A stretch of DNA of 64,000 nucleotides from Xestospongia bergquistia (Eukaryota; Porifera; Demospongiae; Haplosclerida; Petrosiidae), in the NCBI GenBank assembly GCA_963965975.1, contig OZ014419.1, positions 4,491,677 through 4,555,676 on the forward strand, read 5' to 3'. The notes below the pieces were generated by a model, which saw nothing but the letters and a program-made list of their open reading frames with translations, ran no database searches and was not told the DNA's origin. How positions within the stretch are numbered: the stretch's first letter is position 1; every line of letters begins with the position of its first letter. Below, piece by piece: positions 1 to 14,800 of this stretch. The translations under genes were made by a program, and so were the position numbers.

Positions 1-3000
1 GGAGCTACTAATACTACTGTAAGAGGTAATGGAACTGCAACTCGTAGAGGACGGAGAAGTAATACTTAGACAGGTTATAACTTTTAATAACTAGATATTT
101 ATATTGTATATATAACTGTAACATTAGGAGCTACTGATACTACTGTAAGAAGTAATGGATCTCCAACTCATAGAGGTCAAAGGAGTATTACTGAGATAGG
201 TTATAACTTTTAATAACTAGATACTAATATTGTATATATAACTGTAACATTTAGAGCTACTGATACTACTGTAAGAAGTAATGGAACTGGAACTCGTAGA
301 GGACAAAAAAATATTACTGAGACAGGTTATAACTTTTAATAACTAGATACTAATATTGTATATATAACTGTAACATTAGGAGCTACTAATACTACTGTAA
401 GAAGTAATGGAACTGGAACTCGTAGAGGACAGAGAAGTAATACTGACACAGGTTATAACTTTTAATAACTAGATACTAATATTGTACATATAACTGTAAC
501 ATTAGGAGCTACTAATACTACTGTAGGAAGTAATGGAACTGGAACTCGTCGAGGACAAAGGTGTATTACTGAGATAAGTGATAACTTTTAATAACTAGAT
601 GCTAATGTTGTATATATAACTGTAACATTAGGAGCTACTAATACTACTGTAAGAAGTAATGGAACTCCAACTCATAGAGTACAAAGGAGTATTACTGAGA
701 TAAGTTATAACTTTTAATAACTAGATAGTAATATTGTATATATAACTGTAACATTAGCAGCTACTGATACTACTGTAAGAAGTAATGGAATTCTAACTCG
801 TAGAGGAGAAAGGTGTATTACTGAGACAGATTATAACTTTTAATAACTAGATACTAACATTGTATATATAACTATAATGTTAGGAGCTACTAATACTACT
901 GTAAGAAGTAATGGAACTCCAACTCATAGAGGTCAAAGGAGTATTACTGAGATAGGTTATAACTTTTAATGACTAGATACTAATATTTTATATATAGCTG
1001 TAACATTTAGAGCTACTAATACTACTGTAAGAAGCAATGGAACTGCAACTCGTAGAGGACAAAAGAGTATTACTGAGAGAGGTTATAACTTTTAATAAGT
1101 AGATACTAATATTGTATATACAACTGTAACGTTAGGAGCTACTAATACTACTGTAAGAAGTAATGGAACTGGAACTCGTAGAGGACAAAGAAGTATTACT
1201 GAGACAGGTTATAACTTTTAATAACTAGATACTAATATTGTATATATAACTGTAACATTAGGAGCTACTAATACTACTGTAAGAAGTAATGGAACTGCAA
1301 CTCGTAGAGGACAAAGAAGTATTACTGAGATAGGTTGTAACTTTAAATAACTAGATACTAATATTGTATATATAACTGTAACATTAGGAGCTACTAATAC
1401 TACTATAAGAAGCAATGGAACTGCAACTCGTAGAGGACAAAGGAGTATTACTGAGAGAGGTTATAACTTTTAATAAGTAGATACTAATATTGTATATACA
1501 ACTGTAACATTAGGTGCTACTGACACTATTGTAAGAAGCAATGGAACTGCAACTCGTAGAGGACAAAGGTGTAAAACTGAGACAGGTTATAACTTTTAAT
1601 AACTAGATGCTAATATTGTATATATAACTGTAACATTAGGAGCTACTAATACTACTGTAAGAAGTAATGGAACTGCAACTGTAGAGGACAGAGAAGTAAT
1701 ACTGAGACAGGTTATAACTTTTAATAACTAGATACTAATATTGTATATACAACTGTAACATTAGATGCTACTGATACTACAGTAAGAAGCAATGAAACTG
1801 CAACTCGTAGAGGAGAAAGGTGTATTACTGAGACAGATTATAACTTTTAATAACTACATACTAATATTGTATATATAACTGTAACATTAGGTGCTACTGA
1901 TACTACTGTAAGAAGTAATCGAACTGCAACTCGTAGAGGACAGAGAAGTAATACTGAGACAGGTTATAACTTTTAATAACTAGATACTAATATTGCGTAT
2001 ATAACTGTAACATTAGGTGCTACTAATACTATTGTAAGAAGTAATGGAACTGGAACTCGTAGAGGACAAAGGTGTAATACTGAGACAGGATATAACTTTT
2101 AATAACTAGATACTAATATTGTATATATAACTGTAACATTAGGAGCTACTAATACTACTGTAAGAAGTAATGGAACTCCAACTCATTGAGGACAAAGGAG
2201 TATTACTGTGATAGGTTATAAATTTTAATAACTAGATACTAATATTATATATATAACTGTAACATTAGGTGCTACTGATACTACTGTAAGAAGTAATGGA
2301 ACTGCAACTCGTAGAGGACAGAGAAGTAATACTGAGACAGGTTATAACTTTTAATAACTAGATACTAATATTGCGTATATAACTGTAACATTAGGTGCTA
2401 CTAATACTATTGTAAGAAGTAATGGAACTGGAACTCGTAGAGGACAAATGTGTAATACTGAGACAGGATATAACTTTTAATAACTAGATACTAATATTGT
2501 ATATATAACTGTAACATTAGGAGCTACTAATACTACTGTAAGAAGTTATGGAACTCCAACTCATTGAGGACAAAGGAGTATTACTGAGATAGGTTATAAA
2601 TTTTAATAACTAGATACTAATATTGTATATATAACTGTAACATTAGGTGCTGCTGATACTACTGTAAGAAGTAATGGAACTGGAACTCGTAGAGGACAAA
2701 GAAGTATTACTGAGACAGGTTATAACTTTTATTAACTAGATACTAATATTGTATATATAACTGTAACATTAGTAGCTACTGATACTACTGTAAGAAGTAA
2801 TGGAACTACAACTCGTAGAGGACAGAGAAGTAATACTGAGACAGGTTATAACTTTTAATAACTAGATACTAATATTGTATACACAACTGTAACATTAGGT
2901 GCTACTGATACTATTGTAAGAAGTAATGGAACTGGAACTTGTAGAGGACAAAGAAGTATTACTGAGACAGGTTATAACTTTTAATAACTAGATGCTAATA

Positions 3001-5160
3001 TTGTATATATAACTGTAACGTTAAGAGCTACTAATACTACTGTAAGAAGTAATGGAACTGGAACTCGTAGAGGACAAAGAAGTATTACTGAGACAGGTTA
3101 TAACTTTTAATAACTAGATACTAATATTGTATATATAACTGTAACATTAGCAGCTACTAATACTACTGTAAGAAGTAATGGAACTGCAACTCGTAGAGGA
3201 CAAAGAAGTATTACTGAGATAGGTTGTAACTTTTAATAACTAGATACTAATATTGTATATATAACTGTAACATTAGGAGCAACTAATACTACTGTAAGAA
3301 GCAATGGAACTGCAACTCGTAGAGGACAAAGGAGTATTACTGAGAGAGGTTATAACTTTTAATAAGTAGATACTAATATTGTATATACAACTGTAACATT
3401 AGGTGCTACTGATACTATTGTAAGAAGCAATGGAACTGCAACTCGTAGAGGACAAAGGTGTAAAACTGAGACAGGTTATAACTTTTAATAACTAGATGCT
3501 AATATTGTATATATAACTGTAACATTAGGAGCTACTAATACTACTGTAAGAAGTAATGGAACTCCAACTCATAGAGGACAAAGAGTATTACTGAGATAGG
3601 TTATAACTTTTAATAAGTAGATACTAATATTTTATATATAACTGTAACATTTAGAGCTACTGATACTACTGTAAGAAGTAATGGAACTGGAACTCGTAGA
3701 GGACAAAGAAGTGTTACTGAGACAGGTTATAACTTTTAATAACTATATACTGATATTGTATATATAACTGTAACATTAGGAGCTACTAATACTACTGTAA
3801 GAAGTAAAGGAACTGCAACTCGTAGAGGACAGAGAAGTAATACTGAGACAGGTTATAACTTTTAATAACTAGATACTAATATTGCGTATATAACTGTAAC
3901 ATTAGGTGCTACTAATACTACTGTAAGAAGTAATGGAACTGGAACTCGTCGAGGACAAAGGTGTAATACTGAGACAGGTTATAGCATTTAATAACTAGAT
4001 ACTAATATTGTATATATAACTGTAACATTAGGAGCTACTAATACTATTGTAAGAAGTAATGGAACTGGAACTCGTAGAGGACAAAGGTGCATCGCTGAGA
4101 TAAGTTATAACTTTTAATAACTAGATGCTAATATTGTATATACAACTGTAACATTAGGAGCTACTAATACTACTGTAAGAAGTAATGGAACTGGAACTCG
4201 TAGAGGACAAAGGTGTATTACTGAGATAAGTTATAACTTTTAATAACTAGATGCTAATATTGTATATATAACTGTAACATTAGGAGCTAGTAATACTACT
4301 GTAAGAAGTAATGGAACTCCAACTCATAGAGTACAAAGGAGTATTACTGAGATAAGTTATAACTTTTAATAACTAGATACTAATATTGTATATATAACTG
4401 TAACATTAGCAGCTACTGATACTACTGTAAGATGTAATGGAATTCTAACTCGTAGAGGAGAAAGGTGTATTACTGAGACAGATTATAACTTTCAATAACT
4501 ACATACTAATATTGTATATATAACTGTAATGTTAGGAGCTACTAATACTACAGTAAGAAATAATGGAACTCCAACTCATAGAGGTCAAAGGAGTATTACT
4601 GAGATAGGTTATAACTTTTAATGACTAGATACTAATATTTTATATATAGCTGTAACATTTAGAGCTACTAATACTACTGTAAGAAGCAATGGAACTGCAA
4701 CTCGCAGAGGACAAAGGAGTATTACTGAGAGAGGTTATAACTTTTAATAAGTAGATACTAATATTGTATATACAACTGTAACGTTAGGAGCTACTAATAC
4801 TACTGTAAGAAGTAATGGAACTGGAACTCATAGAGGACAAAGAAGTATTACTGAGACAGGTTATAACTTTTAGTAACTAGATACTAATATTGTATATATA
4901 ACTGTAACATTAGGAGCTACTAATACTACTGTAAGAAGTAATGGAACTGCAACTCGTAGAGGACAAAGAAGTATTACTGAGATAGGTTGTAACTTTTAAT
5001 AACTAGATACTAATATTGTATATATAACTGTAACATTAGGAGCTACTAATACTACTGTAAGAAGTAATGGAACTGCAACTCGTAGAGGACAAAGAAGTAT
5101 TACTGAGATAGGTTGTAACTTTTAATAACTAGATACTAATATTGTATATATAACTGTAAC

Positions 5161-8100
5161 ATTAGGAGCTACTAATACTACTGTAAGAAGCAATGGAACT
5201 GCAACTCGTAGAGGACAAAGGAATATTACTGAGAGAGGTTATAACTTTTAGTAAGTAGATACTAATATTGTATATACAACTGTAACATTAGGTGCTACTG
5301 ATACTATTGTAAAAAGCAATGGAACTGCAACTCGTAGAGGACAAAGGTGTAAAACTGAGACAGGTTATAACTTTTAATAACTAGATGCTAATATTGTATA
5401 TATAACTGTAACATTAGGAGCTACTAATACTACTGTAAGAAGTAATGGAAATCCAACTCATATAGGACAAAGAGTATTACTGAGATAGGTTATAACTTTT
5501 AATAACTAGATACTAATATTTTATATATAACTGTAACAATTAGAGCTACTGATACTACTGTAAGAAGTAATGGAACTTGAACTCGTAGAGGACAAAGAAG
5601 TGTTACTGAGACAGGTTATAACTTTTAATAAAAATATACTGATATTGTATATATAACTGTAACATTAGGAGCTACTAATACTACTGTAAGAAGTAAAGGA
5701 ACTGCAACTCGTAGAGGACAGAGAAGTAATACTGAGACAGGTTATAAATTTTAATAACTAGATACTAATATTGCGTATATAACTGTAACATTAGGTGCTA
5801 CTAATACTACTGTAAGAAGTAATGGAACTGGAACTCGTAGAGGACAAAGGTGTAATACTGAGACAGGTTATAACATTTAATAACTAGATACTAATATTGT
5901 ATATATAACTGTAACATTAGGAGCTACTAATACTATTGTAAGAAGTAATGGAACTGGAACTCGTAGAGGACAAAGGTGTATTACTGAGATAAGTTATAAC
6001 TTTTAATAACTAGATGTTAATATTGTATATATAACTGTAACATTAGGAGCTACTAATACTACTGTAAGAAGTAATGGAACTGGAACTCGTAGAGGACAAA
6101 GGTGTATTACTGAGATAAGTTATAACTTTTAATAACTAGATGCTAATATTGTATATATAACTGTAACATTAGCAGCTACTGATACTACTGTAAGAAGTAA
6201 TGGAATTCTAACTCGTAGAGGAGAAAGGTGTATTACTGAGACAGATTATAACTTTTAATAACTAGATACTAATATTTTATATATAACTGTAATGTTAGGA
6301 GCTACTAATACTACTGTAAGAAGTAATGGAACTCCAACTCATAGTGGTCAAAGGAGTATTACTGAGATAGGTTATAACTTTTAATGACTAGATACTAATA
6401 TTTTATATATAGCTGTAACATTTAGAGCTACTAATACTACTGTAAGAAGCAATGGAACTGCAACTCGTAGAGGACGAAGAAGTATTACTGAGACAGGTTA
6501 TAACTTTTAATAACTAGATACTAATATTGTATATATAACTGTAACATTAGGTGCTACTGATACTACTGTAAGAAGCAATGGAACTGGAACTCGTAGAGGA
6601 CAAAGGTGTATTACTGAGATAAGTTATAACTTTTAATAACTAGATGCTAATATTGTATATATAACTGTAACATTAGGAGCTAGTAATACTACTGTAAGAA
6701 GTAATGGAACTCCAACTCATAGAGTACAAAGGAGTATTACTGAGATAAGTTATAACTTTTAATAACTAGATAGTAATATTGTATATATAACTGTAACATT
6801 AGCAGCTACTGATACTACTGTAAGAAGTAATGGAATTCTAACTCGTAGAGGAGAAAGGTGTATTACTGAGACAGATTATAACTTTTAATAATTAGATACT
6901 AATATTGTATATATAACTGTAATGTTAGGAGCTACTAATACTACTGTAAGAAGTAATGGAACTCCAACTCATAGTGGTCAAAGGAGTATTACTGAGATAG
7001 GTTATAACTTTTAATGACTAGATACTAATATTTTATATATAGCTGTAACATTTAGAGCTACTAATACTACTGTAAGAAGCAATGGAACTGCAACTCGTAG
7101 AGGACGAAGAAGTATTACTGAGACAGGTTATAACTTTTAATAACTAGATACTAATATTGTATATATAACTGTAACATTAGGAGCTACTAATACTACTGTA
7201 AGGAGTAATGGAACTGCAACTCGTAGAGGACAAAGAAGTATTACTGACATATGTTGTAACTTTTAATAACTAGATACTAATATTGTATATATAACTGTAA
7301 CATTAGGAGCTACTAATACTACTGTAAGAAGCAATGGAACTGCAACTAGTAGAGGACAAAGGAGTATTACTGAGAGAGGTTATAACTTTTAATAACTAGA
7401 TACTAATATTGTATATACAACTGTAACATTAGGTGCTACTGATACTACTGTAAGAAGCAATGGAACTGCAACTCGTAGAGGACAAATGTGTAAAACTGAG
7501 ACAGGTTATAACTTTTAATAACTAGATGCTAATATTGTATATATAACTGTAACATTAGGAGCTACTAATACTACTGTAAGAAGTAATGGAACTCCAACTC
7601 ATAGAGGTGAAAGGAGTATTACTGAGATAGGTTATAAATTTTAATAACTAGATACTAATATTTTATATATAACTGTAACATTTAGAGCTACTGATACTAC
7701 TGTAAGAGGTAATGGAATTGGAACTCGTAGAGGACAAAGAGGTATTACTGAGACAGGTTATAACTTTTAATAACTAGATACTAATATTGTATATATAACT
7801 GTAACATTAGGAGCTACTAATACTACTGTAAGAAGTAATGGAACTGCAACTCATAGAGGACAGAGAAATAATACTGAGACAGGTTATAACTTTTAATAAC
7901 TTGATACTAATATTGTATATACAACTGTAACATTAGGTGCTACTGATACTACTGTAAGAAGCAATGGAACTGCAACTCGTAGAGGACAAAGGAGTATTAC
8001 TGAGACAGGTTATAACTTTTACTAAATAGAAACTAATATTGTATATACAACTGTTACATTAGGTGCTACTGATACTATTGTAAGTAGTAGTGGAACTGGA

Positions 8101-11100
8101 ACTCGTAGAGGACAAAGGTGTAATACTGAGACAGGTTATAACTTTTAATAACTAGATGCTAATATTGTATATATAACTGTAACATTAGGAGCTACTAATA
8201 CTACTGTAAGAAGCAATGGAACTGCAACTCGTAGAGGAGAAGGTGTATTACTGAGACAGGTTATAACTTTTAATAACTAGATACTAATATTTTATATATA
8301 ACTGTAACATTTAGAGCTACTGATTCTACTGTAAGAAGTAATGGAACTGGAAATCGTAGAGGACAAAGAAGTATTACTGAGACAGGTTATAACTTTTAAT
8401 AACTAGATACTAATATTGTATATATAACTGTAACATTAGGAGCTACTAATACTACTGTAAGAAGTAATGGAACTGCAACTCGTAGAGGACAGAGAAGTAA
8501 TACTGAGACAGGTTATAACTTTTAATAACTAGATACTAATATTGTATATATAACTGTAACATTAGGTGTTACTGATACTATTGTAAGAAGTAATGGAACT
8601 GGAACTCGTAGAGGACAAAGGTGTAATACTGAGACAGGTTATAACTTTTAATAACTAGATGCTAATATTGTATATATAACTGTAACATTAGGAGCTACTA
8701 ATACTACTGTATGAAGTAATGGAACTCCAACTCATTGAGGACAAAGGAGTATTACTGAGATCGGTTATAAATTTTAATAACTAGATAGTAATATTGTATA
8801 TATAACTGTAACATTAGGAGCTACTGATACTACTGTAAGAAGTAATGGAACTGCAACTCGTAGAGGACAGAGAAGTAATACTGAGACAGGTTATAACTTT
8901 TAATAACTAGATACTAATATTGTATACACAACTGTAACATTAGGTGCTACTGATACTATTGTAAGAAGTAATGGAACTGGAACTTGTAGAGGACAAAGGT
9001 GTAAAACTGAGACAGGTTATAACTTTTGATAACTAGATGCTAATATTGTATATATAACTGTAACATTACGAGCTACTAATACTACTGTAAGAAGTAATGG
9101 AACTCCAACTCATAGAGGTCAAAGGAGTGTTACTGAGATAGGTTATAACTTTTAATGACTAGATACTAATATTTTATATATAACTGTAACATTTAGAGCT
9201 ACTAATACTACTGTAAGAAGTAATGGAACTGGAACTTGTAGAGGACAAAGAAGTATTACTGAGACAGGTTATAACTTTTAATAACTAGATACTAATATTG
9301 TATATATAACTGTAACATTAGGAGCTACTAATACTACTGTAAGAACTGCAACTCGTAGAGGACAAAGAAGTATTACTGAGATAGGTTGTAACTTTTAATA
9401 ACTAGGTACTAATATTGTATATATAACTGTAACATTAGGAGCTACTAATACTACTGTAAGAAGCAATGTAACTCAACTCGTAGAGGACAAAGGAGTATGA
9501 CTGAGAGAGGTTATAACTTTTAATAACTAGATACTAATATTGCATATACAACTGTAACATTAGGAGATACTAATACTACTGTAAGAAATAATGGAACTCC
9601 AAATTATAGAGGTCAAAGGAGTATTACTGAGATAGGTTATAACTTTTAATAACTAGATACGAATATTGTATATATAACTGTAACATTAGGAGCTACTAAT
9701 ACTACTGTAAGAAGTAATGGAACTGGAACTCGTAGAGGACAAAGGTGTATTACTGAGATAGGTTATAACTTTTAATAACTAGATACTAATATTGTATATA
9801 ATATAACTGTAACATTAGGAGCTACTGACACTACTGTAAGAAGTAATGGAACTCCAACTAATAGAGTACAAAGGAGTATTACTGAGATAAGTTATAACTT
9901 TTAATAACTAGATAGTAATATTGTATATATAACTGTAACATTAGCAGCTACTGATACTACTGTAAGAAGTAATGGAATTCCAACTCGTAGAGGAGAAAGG
10001 TGTATTACTGAGACAGATTATAACTTTTAATATCTAGATACTAATATTGTATATATAACTGTAATATTAGGAGCTACTAATACTACTGTAAGAAGTAATG
10101 GAACTGCAACTCGTAGAGGACAAAGGAGTATTACTGAGAGAGGTTATAACTTTTAATAACTAGATACTAATATTGTATATACAACTGTAACATTAGGTGC
10201 TACTGATACTATTGTAAGAAGCAATGGAACTGCAACTCGTAGAGGAGAAAGGTGTATTACTGAGACAGATTATAACTTTTAATAACTAGGTACTAATTTT
10301 GTGTATATAACTGTAACATTAGGTGCTACTGATACTATTGTAAAAAGTAATGGAACTGGAACTTGTAGAGGACAAAGGTGTAAAACTGAGACAGGTTATA
10401 AATTTAATAACTAGATGCTAATATTGTATATATAACTGTAACATTAGGAGCTACTAATACTACTGTAAGAAGTAATGGAACTCCAACTCATAGAGGTCAA
10501 AGGAGTATTACTGAGATAGGTTATAAATTTTAATAACTAGATACTAATATTGTATATATAACTGTAACATTAGGAGCTACTGATACTACTGTAAGAAGTA
10601 ATGGAACTGGAACTCGTAGAGGACAAAGAGGTATTACTGAGACAGGTTATAACTTTTAATAACTAGATACTAATATTGTATATATAACTGTAACATTAGG
10701 AGCTACTAATACTACTGTAAAAAGTAATGGAACTGCAACTCGTAGAGGACAGAGAAGTAATACTGAGACAAGTTATCACTTTTAATAACAAGATAGTAAT
10801 ATTGTATATATAACTGTAACATTAGGTGCTACTGATACTATTGTATGAAGTAATGGAACTGGAACTCGTTGAGGACAAAGGTGTAATACTGAGACAGGTT
10901 ATAACATCTAATAACTAGATACTAATATTGTATATATAACTGTAACATAACGAGCTACTGATACTACTGTAAGAAGTAATGGAACTCCAACTCATAGAGG
11001 ACAAAGGAGTATTACTGAGATAAGTTATAACTTTTAATAACTAGATAGTAATATTGTATATATTACTGTAACATTAACAGCTACTGATACTACTGTAAAA

Positions 11101-11827
11101 AGTAATGGAATTCCAACTCATAGAAAACAAAGGAGTATTACTGAGACAGGTTATAACTTTTAATAACTAGATACTAATATTGTATATATAACTGTAACAT
11201 TAGGAGCTACTGATACTGCTGTAAGAAGTAATGGAACTGGAACTCGTAGAGGACAAAGAAATATTACTGAGACAGGTTATAACTTTTATTAACTAGATAC
11301 TAATATTGTATATATAACTGTAACATTAGGAGCTACTGATACTACTGTAAGAAGTAATGGAACTGCAACTCGTAGACGACAGAGAAGTAATACTGAGACA
11401 GGTTATAACTTTTAATAACTAGATACTAATATTGTATATACAACTGTATCATTAGGTGCTACTGATACTACTGTAAGAAGCAATGGAACTGCAACTCGTA
11501 GAGGACAAAGGAGTATTCCGGAGACAGGTTATAACTTTTCATAACTAGAAACTAATATTGTATATACAACTGTAACATTAGGTGCTACTGAAACTATTGT
11601 AAGAAGTAATGGAACTGGAATTCGTAGAGGACAAAAGTGTAATACTGAGACAGGTTATAACTTTTAATAACTAGATGCTAATATTGTGTATATAACTGTA
11701 ACATTAGGAGCTACTAATACTACTGTTAGAAGCAATGGAACTGCAACTCGTAGAGGAGAAGGTGTATTACTGAGACAGGTTATAACTTTTAGTAACTAGA
11801 TACTAATATTGTATATATAACTGTAAT
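5161..11827. repeat. Higher-order repeat, copy alpha (6,667 bp)
   Basis: This stretch of about 53 satellite units is repeated immediately downstream with an offset of exactly 6,667 bp. Rare private variants recur at that spacing, for example a GAATATTACTGAGAGAGG unit at 5221 and 11888, a shortened unit near 9345 and 16012, and an ATATAATATAAC insertion near 9797 and 16464. Neighbouring single units differ far more from each other than the two big copies do, so the large duplication is recent compared with the units. Confidence 0.93.
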
Positions 11828-14800
11828 ATTAGGAGCTACTAATACTACTGTAAGAAGCAATGGAACTGCAACTCGTAGAGGACAAAGGAATATTACTGAG
11901 AGAGGTTATAACTTTTAGTAAGTAGATACTAATATTGTATATACAACTGTAACATTAGGTGCTACTGATACTATTGTAAAAAGCAATGGAACTGCAACTC
12001 GTAGAGGACAAAGGTGTAAAACTGAGACAGGTTATAACTTTTAATAACTAGATGCTAATATTGTATATATAACTGTAACATTAGGAGCTACTAATACTAC
12101 TGTAAGAAGTAATGGAAATCCAACTCATATAGGACAAAGAGTATTACTGAGATAGGTTATAACTTTTAATAACTAGATACTAATATTTTATATATAACTG
12201 TAACAATTAGAGCTACTGATACTACTGTAAGAAGTAATGGAACTTGAACTCGTAGAGGACAAAGAAGTGTTACTGAGACAGGTTATAACTTTTAATAAAA
12301 ATATACTGATATTGTATATATAACTGTAACATTAGGAGCTACTAATACTACTGTAAGAAGTAAAGGAACTGCAACTCGTAGAGGACAGAGAAGTAATACT
12401 GAGACAGGTTATAAATTTTAATAACTAGATACTAATATTGCGTATATAACTGTAACATTAGGTGCTACTAATACTACTGTAAGAAGTAATGGAACTGGAA
12501 CTCGTAGAGGACAAAGGTGTAATACTGAGACAGGTTATAACATTTAATAACTAGATACTAATATTGTATATATAACTGTAACATTAGGAGCTACTAATAC
12601 TATTGTAAGAAGTAATGGAACTGGAACTCGTAGAGGACAAAGGTGTATTACTGAGATAAGTTATAACTTTTAATAACTAGATGTTAATATTGTATATATA
12701 ACTGTAACATTAGGAGCTACTAATACTACTGTAAGAAGTAATGGAACTGGAACTCGTAGAGGACAAAGGTGTATTACTGAGATAAGTTATAACTTTTAAT
12801 AACTAGATGCTAATATTGTATATATAACTGTAACATTAGCAGCTACTGATACTACTGTAAGAAGTAATGGAATTCTAACTCGTAGAGGAGAAAGGTGTAT
12901 TACTGAGACAGATTATAACTTTTAATAACTAGATACTAATATTTTATATATAACTGTAATGTTAGGAGCTACTAATACTACTGTAAGAAGTAATGGAACT
13001 CCAACTCATAGTGGTCAAAGGAGTATTACTGAGATAGGTTATAACTTTTAATGACTAGATACTAATATTTTATATATAGCTGTAACATTTAGAGCTACTA
13101 ATACTACTGTAAGAAGCAATGGAACTGCAACTCGTAGAGGACGAAGAAGTATTACTGAGACAGGTTATAACTTTTAATAACTAGATACTAATATTGTATA
13201 TATAACTGTAACATTAGGTGCTACTGATACTACTGTAAGAAGCAATGGAACTGGAACTCGTAGAGGACAAAGGTGTATTACTGAGATAAGTTATAACTTT
13301 TAATAACTAGATGCTAATATTGTATATATAACTGTAACATTAGGAGCTAGTAATACTACTGTAAGAAGTAATGGAACTCCAACTCATAGAGTACAAAGGA
13401 GTATTACTGAGATAAGTTATAACTTTTAATAACTAGATAGTAATATTGTATATATAACTGTAACATTAGCAGCTACTGATACTACTGTAAGAAGTAATGG
13501 AATTCTAACTCGTAGAGGAGAAAGGTGTATTACTGAGACAGATTATAACTTTTAATAACTAGATACTAATATTGTATATATAACTGTAATGTTAGGAGCT
13601 ACTAATACTACTGTAAGAAGTAATGGAACTCCAACTCATAGTGGTCAAAGGAGTATTACTGAGATAGGTTATAACTTTTAATGACTAGATACTAATATTT
13701 TATATATAGCTGTAACATTTAGAGCTACTAATACTACTGTAAGAAGCAATGGAACTGCAACTCGTAGAGGACGAAGAAGTATTACTGAGACAGGTTATAA
13801 CTTTTAATAACTAGATACTAGTATTGTATATATAACTGTAACATTAGGAGCTACTAATACTACTGTAAGGAGTAATGGAACTGCAACTCGTAGAGGACAA
13901 AGAAGTATTACTGACATATGTTGTAACTTTTAATAACTAGATACTAATATTGTATATATAACTGTAACATTAGGAGCTACTAATACTACTGTAAGAAGCA
14001 ATGGAACTGCAACTAGTAGAGGACAAAGGAGTATTACTGAGAGAGGTTATAACTTTTAATAACTAGATACTAATATTGTATATACAACTGTAACATTAGG
14101 TGCTACTGATACTACTGTAAGAAGCAATGGAACTGCAACTCGTAGAGGACAAATGTGTAAAACTGAGACAGGTTATAACTTTTAATAACTAGATGCTAAT
14201 ATTGTATATATAACTGTAACATTAGGAGCTACTAATACTACTGTAAGAAGTAATGGAACTCCAACTCATAGAGGTGAAAGGAGTATTACTGAGATAGGTT
14301 ATAAATTTTAATAACTAGATACTAATATTTTATATATAACTGTAACATTTAGAGCTACTGATACTACTGTAAGAGGTAATGGAATTGGAACTCGTAGAGG
14401 ACAAAGAGGTATTACTGAGACAGGTTATAACTTTTAATAACTAGATACTAATATTGTATATATAACTGTAACATTAGGAGCTACTAATACTACTGTAAGA
14501 AGTAATGGAACTGCAACTCATAGAGGACAGAGAAATAATACTGAGACAGGTTATAACTTTTAATAACTTGATACTAATATTGTATATACAACTGTAACAT
14601 TAGGTGCTACTGATACTACTGTAAGAAGCAATGGAACTGCAACTCGTAGAGGACAAAGGAGTATTACTGAGACAGGTTATAACTTTTACTAAATAGAAAC
14701 TAATATTGTATATACAACTGTTACATTAGGTGCTACTGATACTATTGTAAGTAGTAGTGGAACTGGAACTCGTAGAGGACAAAGGTGTAATACTGAGACA

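Noticed and set aside
1218..1415. 65-codon minus-strand frame in array I
   Set aside because: It spans about one and a half satellite units and is open only because a CTTTAAATAACTA change removes a stop. Neighbouring units are closed in every frame.
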